Below, piece after piece: positions 55,531-64,000 of a stretch of DNA of 64,000 nt. The stretch's first letter is position 1. Each line of letters begins with the position of its first letter. The notes under the pieces are model-generated. The model worked only from the letters and a program-made list of their open reading frames with translations. It was not told where the DNA came from and made no database searches. This DNA is from Neoarius graeffei (lineage: Eukaryota; Chordata; Actinopteri; Siluriformes; Ariidae). Made by a program: the position numbers and the translations under genes. The stretch lies in assembly GCF_027579695.1 (NCBI RefSeq), contig NC_083579.1, positions 71,843,371-71,907,370 on the forward strand. The letters are read 5' to 3'.

Positions 55531-57139
55531 TGTGGCGGATGCTACTAGGATGTCTGACTACGCCACCCCTAGGTGGACACTAGGGGAACTCAAATTACCA
55601 TTACACTCATACCAGGACACAGGTTCAGGTACCGAGATGACAGAGACGTGTTTCCATACACAGAAATACATTTTATTAATACAAGAGCACGACAATAAAC
55701 ATAAAAAGCTGACATCAGACTGATTTAAAAACACACAATAAAAATCACTGCAAAGCTTCTCAATTGGCCATGGTCACACAGTAAGTCACAATTCATGCAT
55801 GCCCACATTCAGGGTGGAGAAAACAAACACAGTAAAGGACTTGTTAATTCACACCAGAACAGAGGCAGAAGACCAGGTGTATGGATCTTAAGTAGACTGA
55901 TTGTTGGTAACACACAAACACTTACACATAAACTCATTCAGACAACACAAGACAGATATGCGCACACAGGAGCAACTGAGGCACACTGGTGGGTGTCCAG
56001 CTGCCCCTCAATATGGATGCCAAGAATCCACCCCAGGCACATGTGTGCAGCACCACACTCACCTCACACAACACGACAATTGGTCAGTCACACAGTGAGA
56101 ACAATCACTACACACAGAAGAGGACCCACCATCTGAAGGATGCTGTCCCCACCACCGGCGCTCCACTCCTGTGTATACAAAAAAACAAGTAATTATGGAC
56201 CTCACACACCCTCATACACTCACCCATACACACACAGAAACCTACATACAACCACACAGTTATGGGCGTCACACACCCACACACACATCCACACACACAG
56301 GGGTCCAAAAGACCCAAAACACAAACAAAATAATAAAAAAAAATATAAACAGCAACAAGAGACTCCACAGCAATAAGCCTCCTCTCTATGATGCAACCCA
56401 AAAATGACAAAATGACACGACCAAATAATAAAGAAACAAAAAACCAAACAATGAGCAAGAAGCCCTTAGCCCTGGCACTCAGCCAAGAGCTGTACTCCAC
56501 AGTCACTTTACACATGCACACACACGCTCATTCACACAAAGTCTGAGAGCAAAGAATTCAAGCTGCAATGGCCCACGGTATTGGAGAGCAGAGATGTGGA
56601 CACGTCAATGCAGTCGTAAACAACGGGCAAGGCAAAGCAAAGCAGCAGTTGTTCTAGCCAGCAAAGTCACTTCCTTGTGAGATGGTATCTGAGTGACACT
56701 GATTAATGCACGGAGCTCGTAGCAAGATGCAGCATGCAAATCAAGTAATGATGCGATAACGCTGAGCAACAACTTGTGGATACAAGGAGCCCACGACAAG
56801 ATATAGCAGGTGAGCCGAACGATGGTGCATTAACCAGCGTAATATGATGGGAGATGTAGTAGCCGCAGTGTATAAAAGATCAGAAGTGCGCCCTGAATTA
56901 GGGCTGTATACAAACTATAATATCCCGCCAGTGATGCGATTGGCCGCCAAGAGAAAGCACAGAGCCAACCAGGAATCAGGTGATTGGCTGTCACAAAGCA
57001 ACGGAGAGAGCCAACCAAAACGAAAAAGTTGGGGGGGGGAGCCCAATCATGATCAGAGTAACGAGAGAGAGAGAGAGAGAGAGAGACCCATGGACATAAG
57101 GTAAACAAACTATATTTTCACCCAGTCCATCTTGCCACA
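55531..57139 (-). repeat. 5' LTR of the gypsy element
   Basis: 1609 bp, nearly identical to the other LTR apart from substitutions and a few short indels. The primer-binding region (TTTGGCGTAGTCAGCAGGAT on the minus strand) lies just inside. Confidence 0.92.
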
Positions 57140-58623
57140 CTTATTCAATAATTTTGTTTTGCCATCAGTCTGACTGTGGCAGGGAAGAAGCTGTTGAAGA
57201 ATTGTGTTCTATGAGTGATGATGCTGTCCAATCTGCTGTGTCTCAGTTTGTACGTGCAGTGTTTGTGTCTGAGCAGAGAGTGAGCTGGGTGGAGTGAGTC
57301 TCTGATGATTCCCTCTGCTCTTTTCTGACAGCGCTGTCCATGAAAGGAAGTTTTGTCCCTATGATCCTCTCTGCAGTCTTTATGACTCTTTGCAGAGCCT
57401 TCCTCTCTGCCTGTGTGGTGTTACCGTACCAGACAATGATGCCTGCGGTGAGGATGCTCTCTATCAGTCCTCTGTAGGCCAGAGTGAGAGGGTGATGGTT
57501 CAGACCAGCTTTCCTGAGCAGCCTGATGAAATAAAGCCTTTTCTGGGCTTTTTTCACTGTGGATGTGGTGTTAAGAGTCCAGCTCAGGTCAGATGTAACC
57601 TGCAGTCCCAGGAATCTATAGCTGTTGGCCCTTTCCACCTCAGTCCCTTTGATGATGAGAGACTGTAGAGGGGGAGAATTCTTCCTAAAGTCCAGTATTA
57701 TTTCTTTGGTCTTGTCTGTGTTGAGGATGAGGTCGTTCTCCTCTCCGTAGACAAGAATGTTGTTTACCAGGGTCCTGTACCCTGACTCATCTCCCCCTTG
57801 ATGAGCCCCAAGATAGTGGTGTCATCAGCATATTTGATAATGGTGTTGTCATGGGTGTACAGGGTGAAGAGTTTGGGTCTAAGGCAGCAGCCCTGTGGGG
57901 AGCCTGTGCTGACTGTGAGCTCAGCAGACACCTGTCCTCCCATTCTCACCACCTGTGGTCTTTCTGTCAGGAAGTCCAGAATCCAGTTGCAGGTGGGAGA
58001 TGGGATGCCAAGGTCTGTAAGCTTCTTGATCAGCTTGCCCGGGTGGATGGTATTGAAGGAAGAACTGTAGTCTGGAAAGAGCATCCTGGCATATGTTCTG
58101 CTGCTTTCCAGGTGTTGCAGAGTGTGGTGTAGGGCTATTGCTACTGCGTCGTCCACTGAACTGAACTGAACAAACTGAAGGGGGTCAACAGAGATGAGAT
58201 GCTTCCAGACACTCCTTGGCATCTCATACAAAGACCACATAACCAACAAAGACGTATGCAGCAGAATGCAGCAAGACATTGGGCCCCACAAAGATCTCCT
58301 GACCATTGTGAAAAAGCAAAAATTTAAATGGTATGGGCATGTCACAAGATCAGAAGGGCCTGCAAAAACAATCCTGCAAGGCACTGTCCAAGGAGGAAGA
58401 AAAAGAGGCAGACAAAGAAAGAGATGGGAGGACAACATCACAGAATGGACAGGCCTGAAACTCAGCAACACCCTGAAAAAGGCAGAACAGAGAGAGGAAT
58501 GGAGGGAACTGGTTGCCAGGTCTTCAGTAGTGCCCCAACGGTCATCCAAACTACAGGATAGATGTCAGATGAGATGGCAGTAGCGGGAGATGTGCAGATA
58601 GCATACAGAGTTATAATACAGTC

Positions 58624-58661
58624 AGTTTTTGAAGTAGGCAGCAGATAACCGTGGCACTGTG
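58624..58661 (-). other. RSS of B7
   Basis: Heptamer CACAGTG, 22-bp spacer, nonamer-like TCAAAAACT; normal, though the exon is truncated. Confidence 0.85.
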
Positions 58662-58828
58662 CTTTCTTTCACAGCACAGAAATACACCGCACTATCATCT
58701 GAATTAAGGTTGGAGATCTGCAGGATCCCTTCACTTTTTGCATCTCCATAAATATGAAAGCACTTCTCAAACTCTGTTTCCTTACTGAAAGTTGTTGTGT
58801 GGAGATATCCAGTAAGCTTCAGTGATGT
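58662..58828 (-). pseudogene. TRAV segment B7 (family B), 5' half lost
   Basis: Reads from SLKLTGYLHTTTFSKETEF in FR2/CDR2 to DSAVYFCAVKE. At about 58828 it joins the spacer normally found 3' of family A segments, so leader, FR1, CDR1 and the whole C segment were lost in one deletion. LINE copy 2 ends in its 3' flank. Confidence 0.87.
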
Positions 58829-59098
58829 CAATACAATAAATACAGGCCATAGATTATATAATGATGCATAAACTCTCATACTGTATAACAACATTGTAAG
58901 CAAACTATACAGTAAAAAATACAATGTAAACTGACTTGTGAGTGAGAATGATCATGCGGATGCTGCAGCTGAAATGAGCTTCACATCAACATGCTACCAG
59001 TTTTATCAGTGACCTCTACTGGACACTTCCTGTATTGCGTCCTTTTACAGATTGCACTAATCAGAGAACAGATCTTATTTGCAGGTGTTTGGTGTGAA

Positions 59099-59136
59099 GG
59101 TTTTTGTTAAACAGAAAGGGAAGGTGTGTGGCTGTG
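59099..59136 (-). other. RSS of A10, consensus nonamer
   Basis: Heptamer CACAGCC, 22-bp spacer, nonamer ACAAAAACC: the only perfect consensus nonamer in the window. Confidence 0.88.
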
Positions 59137-59573
59137 TTACTAGCAGCACAGAAATATACTGCACTGTCCTCAGGAGTTAAACTGGATATGAGCAGAAACG
59201 CATCTCCTGTGGATTGTCCTGTAATGTTGAATCGTGCTTTAAACTTTTCCTCAAGAGTGTATCTTTCAGACTGGAGCATCCCAATGAGCTCCATGGAGTC
59301 ACTGACTGTCTTTTGTTGATACCAGTACATGTAAGGATAGCTGGCATCACCATGTCGGCATTTGAGCTTTGCTTCACTCTGTTTAGGTGTCATTAGTAGA
59401 TGCTGTGGTGTTTGCTGGATGTTGAGGGAAGAGATAACTGCAGCTAAATATAAAAGTGATGTGTACATTTGTTAGATCAAGTTAGAACAATACTATTAAA
59501 TGAAGTTAGTTTGATAAACATGCTTACCTTTAAGACTGATCAGAATTATACTTGAGACAATAATTTTAGCCAT
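59137..59573 (-). CDS. TRAV: TRAV segment A10 (family A), intact
   Basis: Leader exon 59528-59573 ([15 protein letters not shown]) and V exon 59137-59437. CDR1 GDASYPY, CDR2 region QSERYTLEE (Ser for Tyr, Leu for Pro), HV4 TGQSTGDAF. Cys42, Trp54 and Cys112 are present. The CDR2 is the most diverged of the ten. Confidence 0.88.
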
Positions 59574-60228
59574 CTTGTCAAGTGTTCTCCAGGCTTCCAC
59601 TCTGTCAGTAGTATGCATCGGAATGACAATCAACACTGTTTATACAGTTTCATTTCTCCTTACTGCCCTCTATTGGAATAACTAGGACATTGCTTAAAGG
59701 AGATACACAGAACTTTTATTTTTAAATAAATTTCTGAGTGGATAGTATCTCTCCATCTTTGACCCTTGTATACTGCATAAATGGGAAAAATATATATATT
59801 TTTGAGAGTTAAAATCAACCGCAAAGTTGTTTTTGTTGTTTTGTATCCAAATGAGAGTTGGAGCTTACCTGTCTGTGTTCTTGCTTCTTGAAGGCTGACC
59901 TTGTTTTGAAACAATCTGACTTTCAGTTGTTCTTTCATTTCTCCGTTCATTTGCTTCTTCCACGTAAGGGCAAGATGGCAGCAATATCCAACAGAGAAAT
60001 CAGATGGCTGCTCCACTCAATCTCCATTTTCTCCATACTGAGTACTCCGCTATTACTGATCAGCTCAGGCAATTACTAAAACCCGGGACGGGATGGGACG
60101 CCACTGGTTTTAGCAACAACTATGGGGAGGTCACTGCCCGAGCAATAATATGTCATGTCCTATTCCATCCCGGGTTTTACCAACAACCCTCGGCTCACAC
60201 TACAGGAGAACTGGTGCAACTGAACTTA

Positions 60229-60922
60229 TGCCGCTTTTCCACTACCAACGCGGCTGAGTTAGGCTGAGCCATGCCGTGCTGAGTTGCGCTGAGTCGAGCT
60301 GAGTGGGGCTGTTGGAGTTGCATTTCGACTACAACCGTGCTGAACCCTGCTGGCTGGAAGTGGGTGGACACATTGGGTGGAGTTAGCGAAAGTGGGTGGA
60401 CGTCACGTGATGTCGTTAGGCGGTGCAAACAGTGACATCAGTGATCTTTTAAGCGGTAGTCTCACGACCCGGATAGTAAACAATAAACATGGAGTCGTTA
60501 GTGTTGCTGGTCTTGGTGCTGTGGCTTGTTGTCACCGACAACGCCATCAGATACTGGCAAGAGTGTATAGATGAGGCGAGGCGCATAAGGCTTCAGAAAT
60601 TCTCGTAATTCGTAATTATTTTTCTTCCGGGTTTACAGTGTTTACAGATCCCAGCGTGCTCGCGGGGCGTGTGTGGGCATGTGAGGACACTCCTCCTCAC
60701 CAATCAGTGCACAGGGGAGTGTCTCCTCATGCCCCCAGCCTCACTCGGCTCGGTTTGGCTCGCTTCAGCCCCACTCCAAAACCGTGCGAGTTTTGGGTGC
60801 TAAGCAGGGCTGAAGCGAGCTGAGTCGTGCTGCTCTAAGGTAGTCGAAACGCGAGCCGTGTCGGGCTGAAGTGAGCTGAAGCGAGCTGAAGTGAGCTGAA
60901 AAAGGGTAGTGGAAAAGGGCCA
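60229..60922 (+). mobile_element. PIF/Harbinger MITE in THAP element copy 3
   Basis: Ends TGCCGCTTTTCCACTACC and right-end complement TGGCCCTTTTCCACTACC with the 3-bp target duplication TTA (60226-60228 and 60923-60925) typical of the superfamily. THAP element copy 2 has the empty site (TGAACTTACTTTCC, near 31338). Confidence 0.9.
60489..60608 (+). pseudogene. Harbinger transposase N-terminal fragment
   Basis: 39 codons: MESLVLLVLVLWLVVTDNAI, then RYWQECIDEARRIRLQKFS and a TAA. The hydrophobic start followed by an Arg-rich helix resembles the N-terminal exon of Harbinger transposases. The rest of the gene is missing. Confidence 0.5.
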
Positions 60923-60927
60923 TTAAT

Positions 60928-61257
60928 TTACTTAAAAAATAAAATAGTAAGAATAATAAAATAAATAAAATGAATACTTTTCTTGTCGTTTTCTTTTCCT
61001 TTAATTGTTGGGACTGCACCCTCTTTCAATACAGGCTTATAGCCAATGGTCCTCAACAGATCAGGGGTCTGGTACGAGTCTTCAGTAAAATGGGCCGAGC
61101 AGAGGAGAGACCACTTCGTAGGCACCCAATGTGCCCATGAACTTCTTGAAAAACGCATCCAAATCTTTGCAGTTTGAACATTCTTGGGCCATGAATGCAA
61201 TATAAATCCACCTTCTGTCATGTTGCTGCACCTGCCAAAAACACATCTATGTGGCAT
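60928..61257 (-). CDS. THAP-domain exon of copy 3
   Basis: From the start equivalent to copy 2 (61257, MPHRCVFGRCSNMTEGG) to about LKEGAVPTIKGKEN, with CSAHF and the AVPTI box intact. An in-frame ATG 18 nt upstream (MSSFIT) could also be used. It remains open after divergence from copy 2. The stretch beyond GKEN is probably intron. Confidence 0.72.
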   Translation of the reverse strand: MPHRCVFGRCSNMTEGGFILHSWPKNVQTAKIWMRFSRSSWAHWVPTKWSLLCSAHFTEDSYQTPDLLRTIGYKPVLKEGAVPTIKGKENDKKSIHFIYFIILTILFFK

Positions 61258-61529
61258 GGTGATAAATGAGCTCAAAATGGAGGATCGTAGTTGCAGTCAG
61301 CTCTGTGTTTCAGTGCAGTGGAAATGGCGATGCGACCGATAGACTTCCTGCTGTGACATCACGGACCTGAAGGTCATTCGCTCAGACTGCTACCTATATG
61401 AATCACTTCAATCATAAAAATTACGATATTAGATTTATTGTTCATGCTTAAAACTATTCCTGTGCCATTCTTGAGGTCTCAAGGCATTTATAAACGAAAG
61501 TGAGGCCATGGTTCTGCGTATGCTTTCAG

Positions 61530-62730
61530 TGTTAGCTAATGTCATTAGTCGAGTAGTGAAGTTAATTCGTGTGCAGTAGGATTTGTTGTTGGCAATTAAA
61601 CAGATGTGTGAGTCAAAAGAACACCTTAAAATCTCATCTCATTATCTCTAGCCGCTTTATCCTTCTACAGGGTCGCAGGCAAGCTGGAGCCTATCCCAGC
61701 TGACTACGGGCAAAAGGCGGGGTACACCCTGGACAAGTCGCCAGGTCATCACAGGGCTGACACATAGACACAGACAACCGTTCACACCTACGGTCAATTT
61801 AGAGTCACCAGTTAACCTAACCTGCATGTCTTTGGACTGTGGGGGAAACCGGAGCAAACCCACGCGGACACGGGGAGAACATGCAAACTCCACACAGAAA
61901 GGCCCTCGCCGGCCCCGGGGCTCGAACCCAGGACCTTCTTGCTGTGAGGCGACAGCGCTAACCACTACACCACCGTGCCGCCCACACCTTAAAATGCAAC
62001 ATAAATTAGAGTTGAATCAGATTTTTTTTTTTCTCCATGAATACTTGACACTCATTAGGTGCTGGAACATGTGTGTTGAATGAAATGGAGATTATGTAGA
62101 AAAATTCTACACTGTCCTCAGGAGTTATACTGGATAGGAGCATAAAATATTCATAAACAGAACAGTAGTGTTTTTATTATTTCTAAATGATTAAAGCTCC
62201 AGCTTTTATGAGTCAGTCATTTCTTTTATCATCAGCTGCATATTTTAAAGCACATTTAATTTAATCCTTGGAATATTTCATGATTAGTATGAATCGCCAA
62301 ACTAAGCTAAACAATATATTAACAAAGAGAACTAATTAATGAATCCAAGACAAAAAAATCTGAAACAATGCTATAAATTTGACAGAGGTGGCGTGGTCAA
62401 GCATCAGTTATGATAGGAAGAGGAGTGGCAAAGGACAAACAGGTAACGAGTGAGTGTTTACACCTGTGTGTGCTTAATGAGAAGATTATTTATATGCTAT
62501 TGTTTTGCAGCAAAATTATAAGTTAAGATCGGTTCGGCAAATACACAATATATGATAAATTAGTTTTTGAAGTATATTTTGTGTAAGACAGCTAGCTGTA
62601 CTTGCAAAGTGACCTCTATTTCGATGTCGCAATAACTGAGCAACATTTTTCTTAATTTGTAATATTACATACAGTGCAATACTTCCAGGGAACACTACAT
62701 ACTAGTCGAGAGTAAGATCAGTTGTTTCTG
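61530..62730. other. Inter-cassette spacer with a family A relic
   Basis: Common spacer interrupted by a SINE; relic at about 62109-62145; the family B 3' flank from about 62560. No gene is seen. Confidence 0.65.
61633..61983 (-). mobile_element. tRNA-derived SINE
   Basis: Minus-strand copy with a perfect 12-bp target duplication ACACCTTAAAAT (61621-61632 and 61984-61995). Confidence 0.93.
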
Positions 62731-62792
62731 TTGCTTTCTGTATCAGTAGCAGCTGGAGATGTGCAGATAGCAGACAGAGTTATAATACAGTG

Positions 62793-62830
62793 AGTTTTTG
62801 AAGTAGGCAGCAGAAAACTGTGGCACTGTG
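62793..62830 (-). other. RSS of B8
   Basis: Heptamer CACAGTG, 22-bp spacer, nonamer-like TCAAAAACT. Confidence 0.88.
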
Positions 62831-63341
62831 CTTTCTCTCACAGCACAGAAATACACTGCACTATCATGTGAATTAAGGTTGGAGATCTGCAGGATCCCTT
62901 CACTTTTTGCATCTCCGTAAATATGAAAGCGCTCTTCAAACTCTGTTTCCTTATTGAAGGTTGTAGTGTGGAGATGTCCAGTAAGCTTCAGTGATGTGTC
63001 TTGTCTTGTTTGTTGATACCAGTAACGGTATAAATAGTTACTGTAAGTGTGACTGCAACTGAGGTTCACATTATTTCCTGGATTCTTGATCACATCAGCA
63101 GGCTGAATGATTTTGTTGCTTAAAGAAGGATCTGAAAAGAAGAACAAAATGAATTGCATATTATGTGAAAAGGAATATACGTCATATTTATTTGGATGTT
63201 TATCTGAACCTTTTTGTACGATTTAGTAAAGCCTTTACTGTATGCGTATGACTCCATCTTGGTGTACTATGGAACATTTTTAAAAGAATTACCTGTGAAC
63301 CAGAGCAACACAATATGAAAAATCAGCACATGAAGCACCAT
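62831..63341 (-). CDS. TRAV: TRAV segment B8 (family B), intact
   Basis: Leader exon 63293-63341 (MVLHVLIFHIVLLWFT) and V exon 62831-63131. Starts DPSLSNKIIQPADV as in B6. CDR1 TYSNYLY, followed by RYWYQQ (Arg where the sisters have Leu). CDR2 region HLHTTTFNKETEF. Cys42, Trp54 and Cys112 are present. Confidence 0.87.
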
Positions 63342-63551
63342 CTTTTGTCATAAACTAATATTTGTTTGCAAAAATAAGGTCTAGAGTTATAAAATCAGGT
63401 TAGGGGAAAAACAATAGCGTATATAGTAGAAAAGAAAACCTAATTAAATTTCTGTTGCAGTCAGTAACAGGAGTCTGTGCAATGAGCCACCCAAATTCTT
63501 TTCCCCACTTCATGTTCATATCTTCTCTTTTGAGGTGGAGTGAGAGGAGGG

Positions 63552-63590
63552 GTTTTCTCACTGTTGTCACAGCAGAGGAGAAGCACTGTG
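63552..63590 (-). other. RSS of C8
   Basis: Heptamer CACAGTG, 23-bp spacer, nonamer-like TGAGAAAAC. Confidence 0.7.
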
Positions 63591-63821
63591 TACTATGCTG
63601 CACAGAAATACACTGCACTGACTTCTTGAGAGAGGCTGGAAACACTCAGCGATCCTTTAGACCTTCCATCTCCACTCAGATTAAACCTCGGCTCCTCAGG
63701 GTTTGGAGTTTCCAGGAAAAGGTTCCCCAAGATATTTCATCTCACTCCCAGAGCTGCTCAGCTTGTACCAAAATATATGGTTATAGCCTGATACTTTATG
63801 AGAGCAGTAAAGCACAGCAGT
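63591..63821 (-). pseudogene. TRAV segment C8 (family C), frameshifted and split by a SINE
   Basis: A longer family C copy: it has the CDR1 side (GTAC beyond the FR2 breakpoint of C1-C5) as in C6 and C7. A one-base loss before the second Cys shifts the frame (SVSSLSRS-Q in place of SREDSAVYF). A SINE interrupts FR1 at about 63822; the rest lies beyond the window. Confidence 0.75.
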
Positions 63822-64000
63822 CTCGTCTCATCTCATCATCTCTAGCCGCTTTATCCTGTTCTACAGGGTCGCAGGCAAGCTGGAGCCTATCCCAGCTGAC
63901 TACGGGCAAAAGGCGGGGTACACCCTGGACAAGTCGCCAGGTCATCACAGGGCTGACACATAGACACAGACAACCATTCCCACTCACATTCACACCTACG
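63822..64000 (-). mobile_element. tRNA-derived SINE, cut by the window end
   Basis: Tail and 3' half of a minus-strand copy beginning TCTCGTCTCATCTCATCATC; the head lies outside the window. Confidence 0.88.

Larger units (their letters stand above)
48397..57139 (-). mobile_element. Ty3/gypsy LTR retrotransposon, nearly whole, broken
   Basis: An 8.7-kb element on the minus strand with two LTRs of about 1.6 kb, each TG...CA, and a 4-bp target duplication CTTA (48393-48396 and 57140-57143). Part order on its own strand: 5' LTR, primer-binding region, gag, pol (protease, reverse transcriptase, RNase H, integrase), purine-rich tract, 3' LTR. All parts are recognisable; about two breaks in pol make it a fossil. 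The LTRs differ by about 27 substitutions by eye (near 1.7 percent), so it is fairly young. No envelope gene. Confidence 0.95.
47924..58185 (-). mobile_element. L2-like LINE, 5' truncated, split by a gypsy element
   Basis: Minus-strand LINE in two pieces, 57144-58185 (coding) and 47924-48392 (3' end), inserted in LINE copy 2 with a 7-bp target duplication CAACAGA (47917-47923 and 58186-58192). RT motifs: LFPDYSSSFNTIHPGKLI, GSPQGCCLRPKLFTLYTHD, IIKYADDTTILGLI; after frame breaks, FLGLQVTSDLSWTLNTTS and VKKAQKRLYFIRLLRKAG. These match the L2/Rex-like LINEs of fish. It lacks the endonuclease by 5' truncation. Confidence 0.85.
44862..58581 (+). mobile_element. LINE copy 2, in two pieces (44862-47923 and 58186-58581)
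   Basis: Same LINE as copy 1 with the same 5' and 3' junctions. Endonuclease and RT pieces are present; this copy keeps FADD (LHFADDTDRL) in the C-terminal half of RT. It has several stops and frame breaks, for example TAG in AEE/AGF at about 47096 and a frame break near the LYA/SWT site at about 47873. The 3' tail (GISYKDHITNKDV, then RGRQRKRWEDNITE) continues at 58190. The 10.3 kb between is a later insertion with TSD CAACAGA. Confidence 0.87.
59693..61529 (-). mobile_element. THAP-type DNA element, copy 3, with a nested Harbinger MITE
   Basis: Left end CTTAAAGGAGATACACAGAA and right end GGTTCTGCGTATGCTTTCAG match copy 2. Compared with copy 2 it lacks about 400 bp on the left side and carries a 694-bp insertion at 60229. 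The THAP exon is kept. Confidence 0.72.

Overview
The window is nuclear DNA of a bony fish. It holds a stretch of T-cell receptor alpha/delta variable (V) segments packed with fish-type mobile DNA: Tc1, hAT, PIF/Harbinger, tRNA-derived SINEs, several LINEs and one Ty3/gypsy element. The SINE resembles the Mermaid family described in fish, and a catfish or other otophysan is a plausible guess, but the sequence does not fix the species. There are no J, D or constant segments, no rRNA or tRNA genes, and no ordinary multi-exon host genes.

All V segments lie on the minus strand. They fall into three families that I name here by their order on the plus strand: B, C, A. A and B segments have a short leader exon ending in codon phase 1, an intron of about 80-150 bp, a 301-nt V exon with Cys42, Trp54 and Cys112, and a recombination signal (RSS) of the V type with a 22-bp spacer. 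Ten family A segments all look intact. Of eight family B segments, five look intact, two are frameshifted and one is truncated; a ninth survives only as flanks. Eight family C segments are all broken. A fourth, diverged V-like relic lies at 195-579. The cassettes are 3.4-5.4, 7.7-10.9, 15.5-17.1, 18.4-20.1, 23.3-24.9 (then A6 and A7 as extra 2.1-kb tandem copies to 29.1), 32.8-38.2, 41.3-43.8, 58.6-59.6 and 62.8 kb to the window end. Each spacer carries a short relic of a family A FR3.

Mobile DNA by region: 0.9-3.3 kb, a Tc1 element with a deleted Tc1 nested in one inverted repeat; 6.4-7.6 kb, a retroposon; 9.1-10.7 kb, a Tc1 element inside the A2 leader intron; 12.0-15.4 kb, a nearly full-length LINE preceded by an inverted copy of its own flank; 20.3-22.4 kb, a THAP-type element with a LINE and a SINE nested in it; 29.2-30.4 kb, a hAT; 30.4-31.9 kb, a second THAP-type element; 34.2-37.3 kb, an old SINE split by a retroposon and by a hAT that itself carries a MITE and a SINE; 38.5-40.7 kb, a Harbinger inside a SINE; 44.9-58.6 kb, a second copy of the 12-kb LINE, split by a second LINE that is itself split by an 8.7-kb gypsy element; 59.7-61.5 kb, a third THAP-type element with a Harbinger MITE inside.

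The V segments form a germline reservoir for alpha-chain rearrangement in developing T cells. The V-side RSS, minus-strand orientation and TATA-like promoters fit deletional joining to J segments outside the window. The locus has grown by repeated duplication of a B-C-A cassette. Nested insertions with clear target duplications and some matching empty sites let the order of many events be read directly.
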